Below are positions 54,769-61,552 of a stretch of 61,552 bases of DNA, piece after piece. The notes beneath the pieces are model-generated. The model had not been told where the DNA came from. It worked only from the letters and a program-made list of their open reading frames with translations, and made no database searches. Source of the stretch: Acidimicrobiales bacterium (lineage in GTDB: Bacteria; Actinomycetota; Acidimicrobiia; Acidimicrobiales; VFJN01); the NCBI GenBank assembly GCA_035316325.1, contig DATHJB010000133.1:1-61552 (forward strand). Reading direction: 5' to 3'. The position numbers were made by a program, and so were the translations under genes. The stretch's first letter is position 1. Each line of letters starts with the position of its first letter.

Positions 54769-54940
54769 GCCGCCAGTCTGACGTGGCCACGGCCCGGCCA
54801 CACGGGACCTACGCCCCCGCTCGGAGGGTGGTGTCGGCCCCCGGGAACAGGGGGAGTGGGCCCGCTGCGCGACGGCCCGCGTTCCCGCACCGTGGGCCGG
54901 GTCGCCCTACCCGGGGCGGCGACCCGACGAAGGAGCCGTG

Positions 54941-57154
54941 ATGACCCGCACCCCCGTGACCGTCAGGGTGGCCCGCTGGAGCGCCACCCACCCCTGGAGA
55001 TCGCTGGGCCTCTGGCTCGGCCTCGTCGCGGTCTCCGTCGTGCTCTCGGCGACGGTGGCACCGAAGACGGCCACGTCCGAGGACATGGCCGCGGGCTCGT
55101 CCCAGCAGGCTCTCCGTCTGCTCGACGACGCCGGCCTGGAGGATCCGGCCAGCGAGCTGGTCGTCGTCAGCTCCCCGGACGGCGAGCTCGACCGCCCTGA
55201 TGCCGTCGCTGCCCTGGCCGACGGCGCCGCCCGCATGGACGCCCTGCCCGAGGTCGCCGCCGTCGGCGATGTCGTCTGGGCAGCCGACGGCGCCGCCGCC
55301 CTCCTGCCGGTGCACGTGCGGGGCGACCCGGAGGAGGCGTCCGACCACATCGGCCCGCTGCACGAGGTGACCGCTGCCGTGGCCCGCGACCACCCCGGCC
55401 TGCGGGTCGAGCAGACCGGAGGAGCCTCGGTCGACGCCGCCGTCACCGAGGTGGTGGAGGAGGACCTGGCCAGCGCCGAGGCCCTGAGCCTGCCGGTCAC
55501 CCTCGGCCTCATGCTGCTGGCCTTCGGTGCCCTCATCGCCGCCGCCGTGCCGGTGTTGCTCGCGCTGACGTCGGTGGGCATCGCCCTCGGCCTCTACGCC
55601 GTGGTGTCGCAGATGGTCCCGGACATGGGGACCGTCGCCAACATGGTCCTGCTGATCGGCATGGCCGTCGGCGTCGACTACTCGCTGTTCTTCGTCAAGC
55701 GCCAGCGGGAGGAGCGCCAGCGGGGCCTCGGCCCCATCGACGCCGTCGAGGTGGCGGCCGCGACCGCCGGCCATTCGATCCTGGTGGCCGGCGTGGCCGT
55801 GATCGTCTCCGTGTCCGCCCTGCTCCTGGTCGGCAGCGTGATCTTCTCGGGCCTGGCCGTGGGCGCCATCCTGGTCGTGGCGGTGGCGATGCTCGGCTCG
55901 CTCACCGTCGTGCCCGCCCTGGTCGGCAAGCTCGGACGCTGGGTCGACCGGCCCCGCATCCCGCTCCTGTGGCGCCTCGCGGCCCGTACCCGATCCGGTG
56001 CCTTCAGCGGGCGGATCGTCGGCCCGGTGCTGCGGCGACCGGTCGTCGCCCTGGCGGTGTCGGGCACGATCCTGGTGGCACTCGCCGCCCCGGCCCTGAC
56101 GCTGCGGTTGGAGGACACCGACCTGTCCCAGCTCCCCGACGGCATCGCCGAGGTCGAGGCGCTGGAGCGGGTGCAGACCGACTTCCCGACCGAAGGCGAC
56201 GAGGTGGTGGTCGTCGCCCACGTGGCGTCCGGCACGACGGCTCCGGCCGAGGACGCCCTGGCATCGCTGCGGGCCGAGGCCGAGGCGTCGGGTCGGTTCG
56301 CCCCCGGTGCGTCGGTCGCGACGTCGGAGGACGGTCGCACGTTCGAGCTGGTGCTGCCCACCCCGGACACCGCCGGGGCCGAGTCGTCGGCAGCCGCCCT
56401 CGACCTGGTCCGGTCCGACCTCGGCCCCGCCCTCCTCGACGACCTCGACGGCGTGCGGTGGGAGACGGCCGGGGCCGAGGCCGAGTCGCGGGACTCCACC
56501 GACCAGCAGGCCTCCGCCCTGCCGTGGGTCGTCGGCGCCGTGCTGCTCTTCACCCTCGCGGTGATGGGGGTGACGTTCCGCAGCGGTGGCGTGGCCCTGC
56601 TGACGCTGCTGCTCAACGTCGCCTCGGTGGCCGTGGCCTTCGGTGTCCTCGCCCTGGTCTTCCAACACGGCTGGGCCGAGGGGCTGCTCGACTTCGAATC
56701 GAACGGCACCGTGGTCACGTGGATCCCGATGTTCCTGTTCGTGGTCCTCGTCGGGCTGTCGATGGACTACCACGTGCTCGTCCTGAGCCGGATCCGGGAG
56801 GCGGCGCACCTCGGTGCCTCGCCCCGTGACGCCGTCGCCACCGGCATCCGCCAGACGGCCGGTCCGGTGAGCATGGCCGCCCTCGTGATGGTGTCGGTCT
56901 TCGGTCTCTTCGCCACCGCGAGCATGGTCGAGATGAAGCAGATGGGCGTGGGCCTGGCCGTGGCCATCCTCGTCGACGCCACCCTCGTCCGCATCGTGGT
57001 GCTCCCGGCCCTGCTCGCCCTCCGCCCCGGCATCGTCAGCACGATGGCCCGCCGGTCCAGCGGGCGTCACCAGGCCCCGTTGCCCGACCGTGCCCCCGAG
57101 TCCCCCCGGCCCCCGGCGGTCCCCGTCCCGGTTCCGGTGACCGCCCCCCGCTGA
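54941..57154 (+). CDS. MMPL-family (RND superfamily) transporter
   Basis: A 737-residue membrane transporter with two repeated halves, each a single helix, an outer loop and five packed helices. Half 1 carries GMAVGVDYSLFFVKRQREE and half 2 VVLVGLSMDYHVLVLSRIREA, the GxxxDY proton-relay motifs of MmpL proteins. It probably exports lipids or other hydrophobic compounds. ATG 54941 is six bases from AAGGAG; the adjacent GTG 54938 is too close. Divergent from the two-component system, 172 bases away, which may control it. The C terminus is Pro-rich. Confidence 0.92.
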   Translation: MTRTPVTVRVARWSATHPWRSLGLWLGLVAVSVVLSATVAPKTATSEDMAAGSSQQALRLLDDAGLEDPASELVVVSSPDGELDRPDAVAALADGAARMDALPEVAAVGDVVWAADGAAALLPVHVRGDPEEASDHIGPLHEVTAAVARDHPGLRVEQTGGASVDAAVTEVVEEDLASAEALSLPVTLGLMLLAFGALIAAAVPVLLALTSVGIALGLYAVVSQMVPDMGTVANMVLLIGMAVGVDYSLFFVKRQREERQRGLGPIDAVEVAAATAGHSILVAGVAVIVSVSALLLVGSVIFSGLAVGAILVVAVAMLGSLTVVPALVGKLGRWVDRPRIPLLWRLAARTRSGAFSGRIVGPVLRRPVVALAVSGTILVALAAPALTLRLEDTDLSQLPDGIAEVEALERVQTDFPTEGDEVVVVAHVASGTTAPAEDALASLRAEAEASGRFAPGASVATSEDGRTFELVLPTPDTAGAESSAAALDLVRSDLGPALLDDLDGVRWETAGAEAESRDSTDQQASALPWVVGAVLLFTLAVMGVTFRSGGVALLTLLLNVASVAVAFGVLALVFQHGWAEGLLDFESNGTVVTWIPMFLFVVLVGLSMDYHVLVLSRIREAAHLGASPRDAVATGIRQTAGPVSMAALVMVSVFGLFATASMVEMKQMGVGLAVAILVDATLVRIVVLPALLALRPGIVSTMARRSSGRHQAPLPDRAPESPRPPAVPVPVPVTAPR

Positions 57155-57186
57155 TCCGTCCCGTCCGTCCCGTCCCTTGCCGTTCT

Positions 57187-57225
57187 CGGGTGGGTCCCGG
57201 TCGCAGGACGACCGCGATCCACCCG
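57187..57225. terminator. Hairpin between convergent MMPL and hydrolase genes
   Basis: Outer arms CGGGTGG (57187-57193) and CCACCCG (57219-57225) enclose inner arms GGTCG (57199-57203) and CGACC (57209-57213). No T-run; its place between convergent genes suggests a bidirectional terminator. Confidence 0.5.
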
Positions 57226-57232
57226 GGAGCGC

Positions 57233-57886
57233 CTACACCACCCGGTGGGAGGTCGCCCGTAGCCAGGCGAGGACGGCGTCGGCGACACGGTCGGCCGCTC
57301 CGCCGAGGAAGTGGTCGGCGCCCGGGACGACCGTGACGGTGGCATCCGGCCAGGTGGCCGCGACCTCGCGCAGGTGATCGGGCGGGCTGAACTGGTCGTG
57401 CTCGGCGGCGACGACCAGCACGGGCCGCGGGTCGCCGAGAGTCGCCCTGGGAGGCGGGCCGAAGCGCAGCGGCGGCGCCACCGCCGCCCAGCCGGTCACC
57501 CGGTCGTCGCCGACCGACAGTGCGATGTCGGCACCGAACGAGTAGCCGACCAGCCACAGCGGCAGCCCCGGGCCGAGGTGCGTGGCGACCCGTTCCACCC
57601 CGGCCAGGACGTCCTCCGGCTCGCCTGAACCGCCGTCGCCCCCGCGGCGGAAGTCGAAGCGCAGGGCGGTCACGTCGGCTCCGGCCAGCGCCCGGAAGAT
57701 CCCGTCGACCACGGGGTTGTGGCGGTCACCGCCGTAGGCCGGGTGTGGGTGGCACACCACCGCACCCGCCCACGGCCGCTCCGCGATCCACAGGTCGGCG
57801 ACGACGTCGACGGCGTCGCTCGTCCGCAGCCCGATCAGCTGCGGCTCGGCCGGTCGGCGTGATGCTCCCAACGGGTCGTCGCCCAC
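57233..57886 (-). CDS. Alpha/beta-hydrolase
   Basis: A 217-residue alpha/beta-hydrolase of the small dienelactone-hydrolase-like (KANL3/Tex30-type) group. Seen are the oxyanion segment VVCHPHPAYGGDRHN, nucleophile Ser in LVGYSFGADIAL, an Asp in VVAAEHDQFSPP and His in PGADHFLGG. The natural substrate is unknown; esters are likely. It is convergent with the MMPL gene and stands alone. Upstream of it begins the compositionally different end region. Confidence 0.85.
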   Translation of the reverse strand: MGDDPLGASRRPAEPQLIGLRTSDAVDVVADLWIAERPWAGAVVCHPHPAYGGDRHNPVVDGIFRALAGADVTALRFDFRRGGDGGSGEPEDVLAGVERVATHLGPGLPLWLVGYSFGADIALSVGDDRVTGWAAVAPPLRFGPPPRATLGDPRPVLVVAAEHDQFSPPDHLREVAATWPDATVTVVPGADHFLGGAADRVADAVLAWLRATSHRVV

Positions 57887-57939
57887 CCGATCGAAGGTAC
57901 CCGGCCGCGTCGGCGACCTGCGGGTCGGAGCCGTACCGG

Positions 57940-58007
57940 CGAGTCGTTTGTGGTCGTTTGGTTGTTCTTGAGTTGCTTGTGGTCGGTCTCCGACGACGAA
58001 CGACTCG
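57940..58007. repeat. Inverted repeat at a probable junction
   Basis: Perfect 9-bp arms CGAGTCGTT (57940-57948) and AACGACTCG (57999-58007) enclose a 50-base T/G-rich loop with two TTGTGGTCG copies. No gene is supported in 57887-58044. It marks the change from G+C-rich to less G+C-rich DNA and the broken 5' end of the next gene. Confidence 0.5.
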
Positions 58008-58044
58008 ACTGTGTGTTGGCGACTACAGGTGACTCCTGGCCTAC

Positions 58045-58458
58045 GTGGCCAAGGACGGCACGCCGCGGTCGATCCCGATCGGGTTCACCTGGAACAGCTC
58101 CGAGATCGTCATGTGCACGGCGAAGAACGCGGCGAAGGTACCGGCCCTGCGGCGCAACCCGTCGGTGGCCCTGACGATCGACACGGAGGTGCACCCGCCA
58201 AAGATCCTGCTCATCCGCGGTCGGGCCGAGCTGGACGTCGTCGAGGGCATCCCGGACGAGTACCTCGAGGCGAGCGGCACCTACACGATGACGCCCGAGC
58301 AACGGGTCGAGTGGGAGGCCGGTGTCCGCTCGCTCTACGACGGCATGGTCCGGATTGTCGTGACCCCGACCTGGGCGAAGCTGATCGACTTCGAGACGAC
58401 CCTCCCGAGCGCGGTCGAAGAACTGATCCGGCAGCGGGACGAGCGTCAGCGCGGCTGA
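58045..58458 (+). CDS. PPOX-class oxidoreductase, 5'-truncated
   Basis: A 137-residue split-barrel flavin/F420 protein: DGTPRSIPIGFTWNSSEIVMCT, in part, PSVALTIDTEVHPPKILLIRG, in part, and FETTLPSAVEELIRQRDERQ. Homology to the family already begins before GTG 58045 (LLAY immediately upstream in frame), but a TGA stop at 58030-58032 cuts the frame, so roughly the first 25 residues typical of the family are missing. GTG 58045 has no ribosome-binding site. It may be a decaying remnant rather than a working gene. Confidence 0.65.
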   Translation: MAKDGTPRSIPIGFTWNSSEIVMCTAKNAAKVPALRRNPSVALTIDTEVHPPKILLIRGRAELDVVEGIPDEYLEASGTYTMTPEQRVEWEAGVRSLYDGMVRIVVTPTWAKLIDFETTLPSAVEELIRQRDERQRG

Positions 58459-58541
58459 ACGTAGAGGTCTGCCCGACACGTCGAGGACCGGGCGACGAGC
58501 CATGACCTCGTGCGGTTCTGAGAGTCAGCCGTCCGTGCACG

Positions 58542-58547
58542 TATCGT
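58542..58547 (+). promoter_or_regulatory. Possible -10 box for the TetR gene at 58570
   Basis: TATCGT, 22 bases before ATG 58570, leaves a short leader containing the ribosome-binding site GCAGGAGA. Confidence 0.4.
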
Positions 58548-58569
58548 TTCGGCGACGCAGGAGACGCGA

Positions 58570-59265
58570 ATGCGAGCTGACGCGCAACGGAATCGCCGAC
58601 TCATCTTGGAAGCTGCTTGTGGTCTGTTCATCGAGTTCGGCGTCCAGGCGTCGCTCGAGGCGGTCGCTCGACGAGCTGGCGTCGGTATCGCGACGCTGTA
58701 CCGACACTTCCCCCACCGCCGCGCGCTGGTCACGGCGGTCGCCGCCGACGTGATGGCGCGCACCGGCGACGAGGCACGCGCCGCGCTCGCCGACGAGACC
58801 GACGCATTCGCCGCACTGCGCCGTTACATGCATCGGTCGCTGGATGTTGGCGCGCCGGCCATCATGCCGCAGCTCGACGAGGACGTGCGGAACGATCCCG
58901 AGGTGCGGTCGCTGCTGGACTCGACAGCGGCAGCCCAGCAGCAGCTGCTGCGCGCCGCTGATGAGCAGGGCTCGTTGCGAGCTGGCGTCGAGTTCGCGGA
59001 TGTCGGCCTGGCGCTGGCCCGGTTCTCGCGACCGATCGGGGGCGGATTCGACCCCGCACTCGAGGAGGGCGTCGCACATCGCCACCTCGATGTCTTCATC
59101 GATGGCCTCCGGAATCGCGGCCGTGAGCGACCATTGGAGGGGCCGGCCCCGACACTGCGTGAGTTGCGTCGCATGGGCACGCGCGCCGACCCAGTTTCCT
59201 CGGCGCCCCCCGACGCGTCTGCGGTGCGGGCCGTGGTACTCGACGGAAACCGACTAGAGGAGTAA
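58570..59265 (+). CDS. TetR-family transcriptional regulator
   Basis: A 231-residue TetR regulator. The HTH is at residues 8-52 (LEAVARRAGVGIATLYRHFPHR), the form seen in many actinobacterial regulators of drug or stress genes, with the WHG/TetR_C-type C-terminal helices ending in a basic tail. ATG 58570 has GCAGGAGACGCGA in front. Its stop codon lies inside the TAAACG palindrome that precedes the next gene, so it probably represses that gene and the ones after it. Confidence 0.9.
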   Translation: MRADAQRNRRLILEAACGLFIEFGVQASLEAVARRAGVGIATLYRHFPHRRALVTAVAADVMARTGDEARAALADETDAFAALRRYMHRSLDVGAPAIMPQLDEDVRNDPEVRSLLDSTAAAQQQLLRAADEQGSLRAGVEFADVGLALARFSRPIGGGFDPALEEGVAHRHLDVFIDGLRNRGRERPLEGPAPTLRELRRMGTRADPVSSAPPDASAVRAVVLDGNRLEE

Positions 59266-59287
59266 ACGTAGGGGTAACCTCCGTTTA
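59263..59287. promoter_or_regulatory. Palindromic operator overlapping stop and start codons
   Basis: TAAACG (59263-59268) and CGTTTA (59282-59287) are perfect arms 13 bases apart, with further matches inside (AGG/CCT). The left arm contains the TetR stop and the right arm the A of the next ATG. Confidence 0.6.
59275..59280 (+). promoter_or_regulatory. -10 box inside the TAAACG operator
   Basis: TAACCT, six bases before ATG 59287; a transcript would be leaderless and fully blocked when the operator is occupied. Confidence 0.45.
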
Positions 59288-59823
59288 TGCCCATCGATTC
59301 CGCCGTCGATGACCCGCCCGAAACGCGCCGGGGACGCCGCCTTCGGCTTCCTCTCCGGCATGCGCTGCTCACCGCGCACATCGTGTTCTCGGTTGCGCTA
59401 CTCGGTGACTCCGCGGGCTACCTGGCCGTCGCGATCCGCACGTCGACGCTCGACGACCCCGTGCTGGTGCGCGACTCCGTCCGGACGCTGAACATGTTCA
59501 GCCTGGTGTTCGGCATTCCGTTGAGTTTCGCCGCCCTGCTCACCGGCGTCGGCCTCGGGCTCGGGACGCGTTGGGGCGTGTTCCGCTACCCGTGGGTCAC
59601 GATCAAGCTCGCCCTCATCCTCACCGTGATCCTCGTCGGAGCCTTCGTCATCAGTCCGGCCAGCGAGCAGATGCTCGACGGCGACGGCGACCGGACCGGC
59701 CGCATGATCGCCGCTGCCGCCTACGACGTCGCCGCCCTCACGATCGCAACCGGCTTGGGCGTGTTCAAGCCCGGTCGCCCGTTCCGCTCCATCTCGCAAC
59801 GACGCCATGCCACGGTTTCCTAA
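59287..59823 (+). CDS. DUF2269-like integral membrane protein
   Basis: A 178-residue membrane protein with a basic N-terminal tail and four hydrophobic helices (about residues 25-50, 70-92, 103-125 and 142-160). The segment FGIPLSFAALLTGVGLGLGTRWGVFRYPWVTIKL, in part, matches the DUF2269-type pattern, a small family of unknown function. It starts at an operator-covered leaderless promoter next to a TetR gene, so expression is likely induced by a compound sensed by that regulator. Its end overlaps the start of the esterase remnant. Confidence 0.75.
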   Translation: MPIDSAVDDPPETRRGRRLRLPLRHALLTAHIVFSVALLGDSAGYLAVAIRTSTLDDPVLVRDSVRTLNMFSLVFGIPLSFAALLTGVGLGLGTRWGVFRYPWVTIKLALILTVILVGAFVISPASEQMLDGDGDRTGRMIAAAAYDVAALTIATGLGVFKPGRPFRSISQRRHATVS

Positions 59824-60231
59824 CCCTCGCGTCCTGGCCGGTGCGGCAACCGTCGCCGTCCTCGCCCTCGCGAGCGCCCCGGTGACGGCGGCCACGACGG
59901 AGCCGTCACCGAATGGGCAACCCGGGCCGCGATCCCACTGACCACCGTCGACCCCGCCGCGCCCCTCGACGACTACGCCGACCTGCGCCTCGATCAATTC
60001 GCGCTCGACCTACGCCAGGCGACCCCCGAAGCCGTCAGCGCATGGCTGCGCGAGCCGATCACGACGCGCGGCCTCGCCGACAGCGGGCCGGAGGGCTACA
60101 TGACCGGCGGCTCACCGGGTCGATGGTTCGACATCGTCATCCACCGCCAGGTCGTCACGCCCTCTGGACCGACGGTACCGGCCGCCAACCCTGACCCAGA
60201 TCAGCAACCAAGGAGAAGGACAACGACATGA
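59807..60231 (+). pseudogene. Erythromycin-esterase-family remnant (frameshift, internal deletion)
   Basis: Not a single open frame. From ATG 59807 a secretion-signal-like stretch is read (RVLAGAATVAVLALASAPVTA) up to about 59900. The similarity then continues in another frame as AVTEWATRAAIPLTTVDPAA PLDD, the usual N terminus of erythromycin-esterase proteins, and jumps straight to their C terminus (FALDLRQATPEAVSAWL, GGSPGRWFDIVIHRQVVTP) ending at TGA 60229. About 300 residues with the catalytic His/Glu are missing. The stop overlaps the ATG of the next gene. Family recognition is from memory of the termini, so moderate confidence. Confidence 0.6.
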
Positions 60232-60803
60232 CCGCGACCTACACCTTCGACATCTTTTCCAGCCTCGACAGTTACGGCTCCCACAACGGCGACTGGGGCG
60301 GCTACTGGGGTAAACAAGGCCCCGAGTTACTTGACCACCGCCTTGCCTTGTACGCCCCGGAGCAGCGGATGGTCTTCGGCGCCAACACCTATCGGCAATT
60401 CGTTCAGATGCTGGGCTCGAGCACCGAGGGGTCCGGCGTGGGTGACCCCTGGGTCACCCGGATGACGAGCCTGCCGGCAACCGTGGTGTCGTCGACGCTG
60501 GAGGAGCCCCTCGCCTGGCCGAACGCGACCGTCGCGAAAGGTGACGCCGTCGACATCGTCGCCCGGCTCAAGGAGGAGTCCGACGTGCCGTTGCGCTCAC
60601 ACGGCAGCTTGTCGTTGAACTGGGCGCTGATGGCCACCGGCCTCGTCGACCGCGTGCAGGTGACGCTTTTCCCTGTCATCACCGGTCAGACCGGGCAGGA
60701 ACCGATCTTCCGGGGCGCGGCCGACTTCGACCTGGAGCTGCTCGAGACCCGGACACTCGACGGTCACACCCAAGAGCTCATCTACCGACCCACCCTCCAC
60801 TGA
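60228..60803 (+). CDS. Dihydrofolate reductase-family (RibD C-terminal-like) protein
   Basis: A 191-residue RibD_C/DHFR-fold protein: TFDIFSSLDSYGS at the start (strand and substrate loop), MVFGANTYRQFVQML for NADPH binding and DVPLRSHGSLSLNWALMATGLVD before the last strands. Such stand-alone proteins are NADPH reductases of unknown substrate and are unlikely to be true folate enzymes. ATG 60228 overlaps the stop of the esterase remnant and follows AAGGAGAAGG. A second member of the family follows 73 bases downstream. Confidence 0.85.
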   Translation: MTATYTFDIFSSLDSYGSHNGDWGGYWGKQGPELLDHRLALYAPEQRMVFGANTYRQFVQMLGSSTEGSGVGDPWVTRMTSLPATVVSSTLEEPLAWPNATVAKGDAVDIVARLKEESDVPLRSHGSLSLNWALMATGLVDRVQVTLFPVITGQTGQEPIFRGAADFDLELLETRTLDGHTQELIYRPTLH

Positions 60804-60876
60804 TATCGCTCCTCGCTCACACCGATGTTCTCGAGGGTTCCTGTTTCACGCGCTAGCGATACGAAAGGTCCGGATC

Positions 60877-61485
60877 ATGCGCAAGCTCATCGTTTCCATT
60901 CACAGTACGGCCAACAACATCGTCACCGGCCCACCGTCCGGTGACGAGACCGACTTCATGCAATGGGCGCTCCCCGGCATCGAAGATTCACAGGACAAGT
61001 TCCTGATCTCCCTCGACGGCGTCGACACCATCGTGCTCGGGCGCGGCACCTACGAAGACCTGGTGCGAAAATGGCCGAAGGTCAAGGAATGGCCAGATGT
61101 GTCTGATGTCGGCCTCCGCATCGGAGAAAAGGTCAACACCGTCCCGAAGCTCGTCGTGACCGGAACGCATCCGCTGGAGAGCCTCGAATGGGGCGAGTAC
61201 GAGCCGCCGACACAGATCACCGGGGCCGACGTCGAAGAACAGATCAAAGAACTGAAGAAGCGTGACGGTGGCGACATCATCACGTTCGGCAGCCCTGTCC
61301 TCGTGCAATCTCTCACGAATGCCGGGCTGGTCGATGAGTTTCGGATCATCGTTCACCCGGTCATCGTGAACGAGGGCAGGCGCTTGTTCGAGAACCTGAA
61401 GGGTCGTACGGATCTCCAACTCGTCGGTGTCGATACGTTTGCGGGTGGCGCAATGGTGGTCACCTACGCGCCGACGGGATCTTGA
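60877..61485 (+). CDS. Dihydrofolate reductase-family protein
   Basis: A 202-residue RibD_C/DHFR-fold protein: RKLIVSIHSTANNIVTGP, DGVDTIVLGRGTYEDLVRKW, KLVVTGTH and GGDIITFGSPVLVQSLTNAGLVDEF, in part, the standard order for this family. It shares the fold but little sequence with the preceding gene, so the pair is not a recent duplication. The gene is clearly less G+C-rich than the rest of the window. ATG 60877 follows GAAAGG. The 67 bases from its stop to the window end show no feature. Confidence 0.87.
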   Translation: MRKLIVSIHSTANNIVTGPPSGDETDFMQWALPGIEDSQDKFLISLDGVDTIVLGRGTYEDLVRKWPKVKEWPDVSDVGLRIGEKVNTVPKLVVTGTHPLESLEWGEYEPPTQITGADVEEQIKELKKRDGGDIITFGSPVLVQSLTNAGLVDEFRIIVHPVIVNEGRRLFENLKGRTDLQLVGVDTFAGGAMVVTYAPTGS

Positions 61486-61552
61486 GGGGGCCGGCGTTCG
61501 TCAGCCTGATCCGTTCGTCATCGAGCTTCGGGAGATACCTCGCTTCGCAGAC

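Noticed and set aside
60228..61485. The two DHFR-like genes as folate or trimethoprim-resistance enzymes
   Set aside because: Both belong to the RibD C-terminal-like group; the conserved folate-binding residues of true DHFR were not recognised.

Overview
The window is visibly G+C-rich (by eye well over two thirds). It carries many GTG starts, 4-bp ATGA/GTGA gene overlaps, many TetR-family regulators, F420/flavin oxidoreductases, a class II DAHP synthase, an AftD-like membrane protein and a LytR_C protein. This points to a high-G+C actinobacterium. The mix of lipid-type catabolism with a HerA-NurA-SbcDC operon would suit an acidimicrobiial or similar non-mycobacterial lineage, but that placement is inference. 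No rRNA, tRNA, IS element or CRISPR array was seen, and no gene-free stretch exceeds 300 bases (the longest is about 265, at 22369-22633).

Layout. 1-3.7 kb (minus): sulfur assimilation, with a siroheme sulfite/nitrite reductase and APS reductase, plus a flavin oxidoreductase cut by the window edge. 3.9-12.2 kb: core genes, with an AftD-like membrane protein, class II DAHP synthase, a sigma-70 factor, a solitary NuoF-like flavoprotein, nadD, a LytR_C protein and rsfS. 12.2-16 kb: EamA exporter with a divergent XRE-cupin regulator, an SCO6745-type protein, nicotinamidase and a dienelactone hydrolase.

16-45 kb is a large CoA-dependent catabolic region. One operon (21644 down to 17560, minus) pairs an ACAD10/11-type acyl-CoA dehydrogenase with an aminoglycoside-phosphotransferase-fold kinase, an enoyl-CoA hydratase and a quinone oxidoreductase. 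It is divergent from a TetR gene whose -10 box lies inside a perfect palindrome. The second part (22.6-42.5 kb) holds a two-subunit acyl-CoA dehydrogenase, LLM and PPOX oxidoreductases, a CaiB-type CoA-transferase, four SDRs, a DUF35-thiolase (Ltp2-like) fusion, an amidohydrolase, a thiolase, a complete Liv-type ABC importer with fused LivH-LivM, and a TetR regulator with two complete TetR units in one chain. Six copies of a TGAC-N6-GTYAG site lie at the promoters of this second part, including that of the tandem TetR, and suggest one regulon. It is followed by an MFS-TetR efflux operon with a nested 34-bp palindrome.

45.5-52.7 kb (minus) is an overlapping nurA-herA-sbcD-sbcC operon for DNA-end processing, an arrangement best known from archaea. 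52.9-57.9 kb: a LuxR-type two-component system divergent from an MMPL transporter, then an alpha/beta hydrolase. 57.9-61.5 kb looks different: less G+C-rich, with a 5'-truncated PPOX gene, a TetR/membrane-protein pair with a clear operator, the remnant of an erythromycin-esterase gene with a frameshift and a large internal deletion, and two RibD/DHFR-like genes. It may be acquired or rearranged DNA.

TANNNT boxes six or seven bases before the start codon (eight in a few possible cases) recur in this window and indicate leaderless transcription. They were used to choose several starts.
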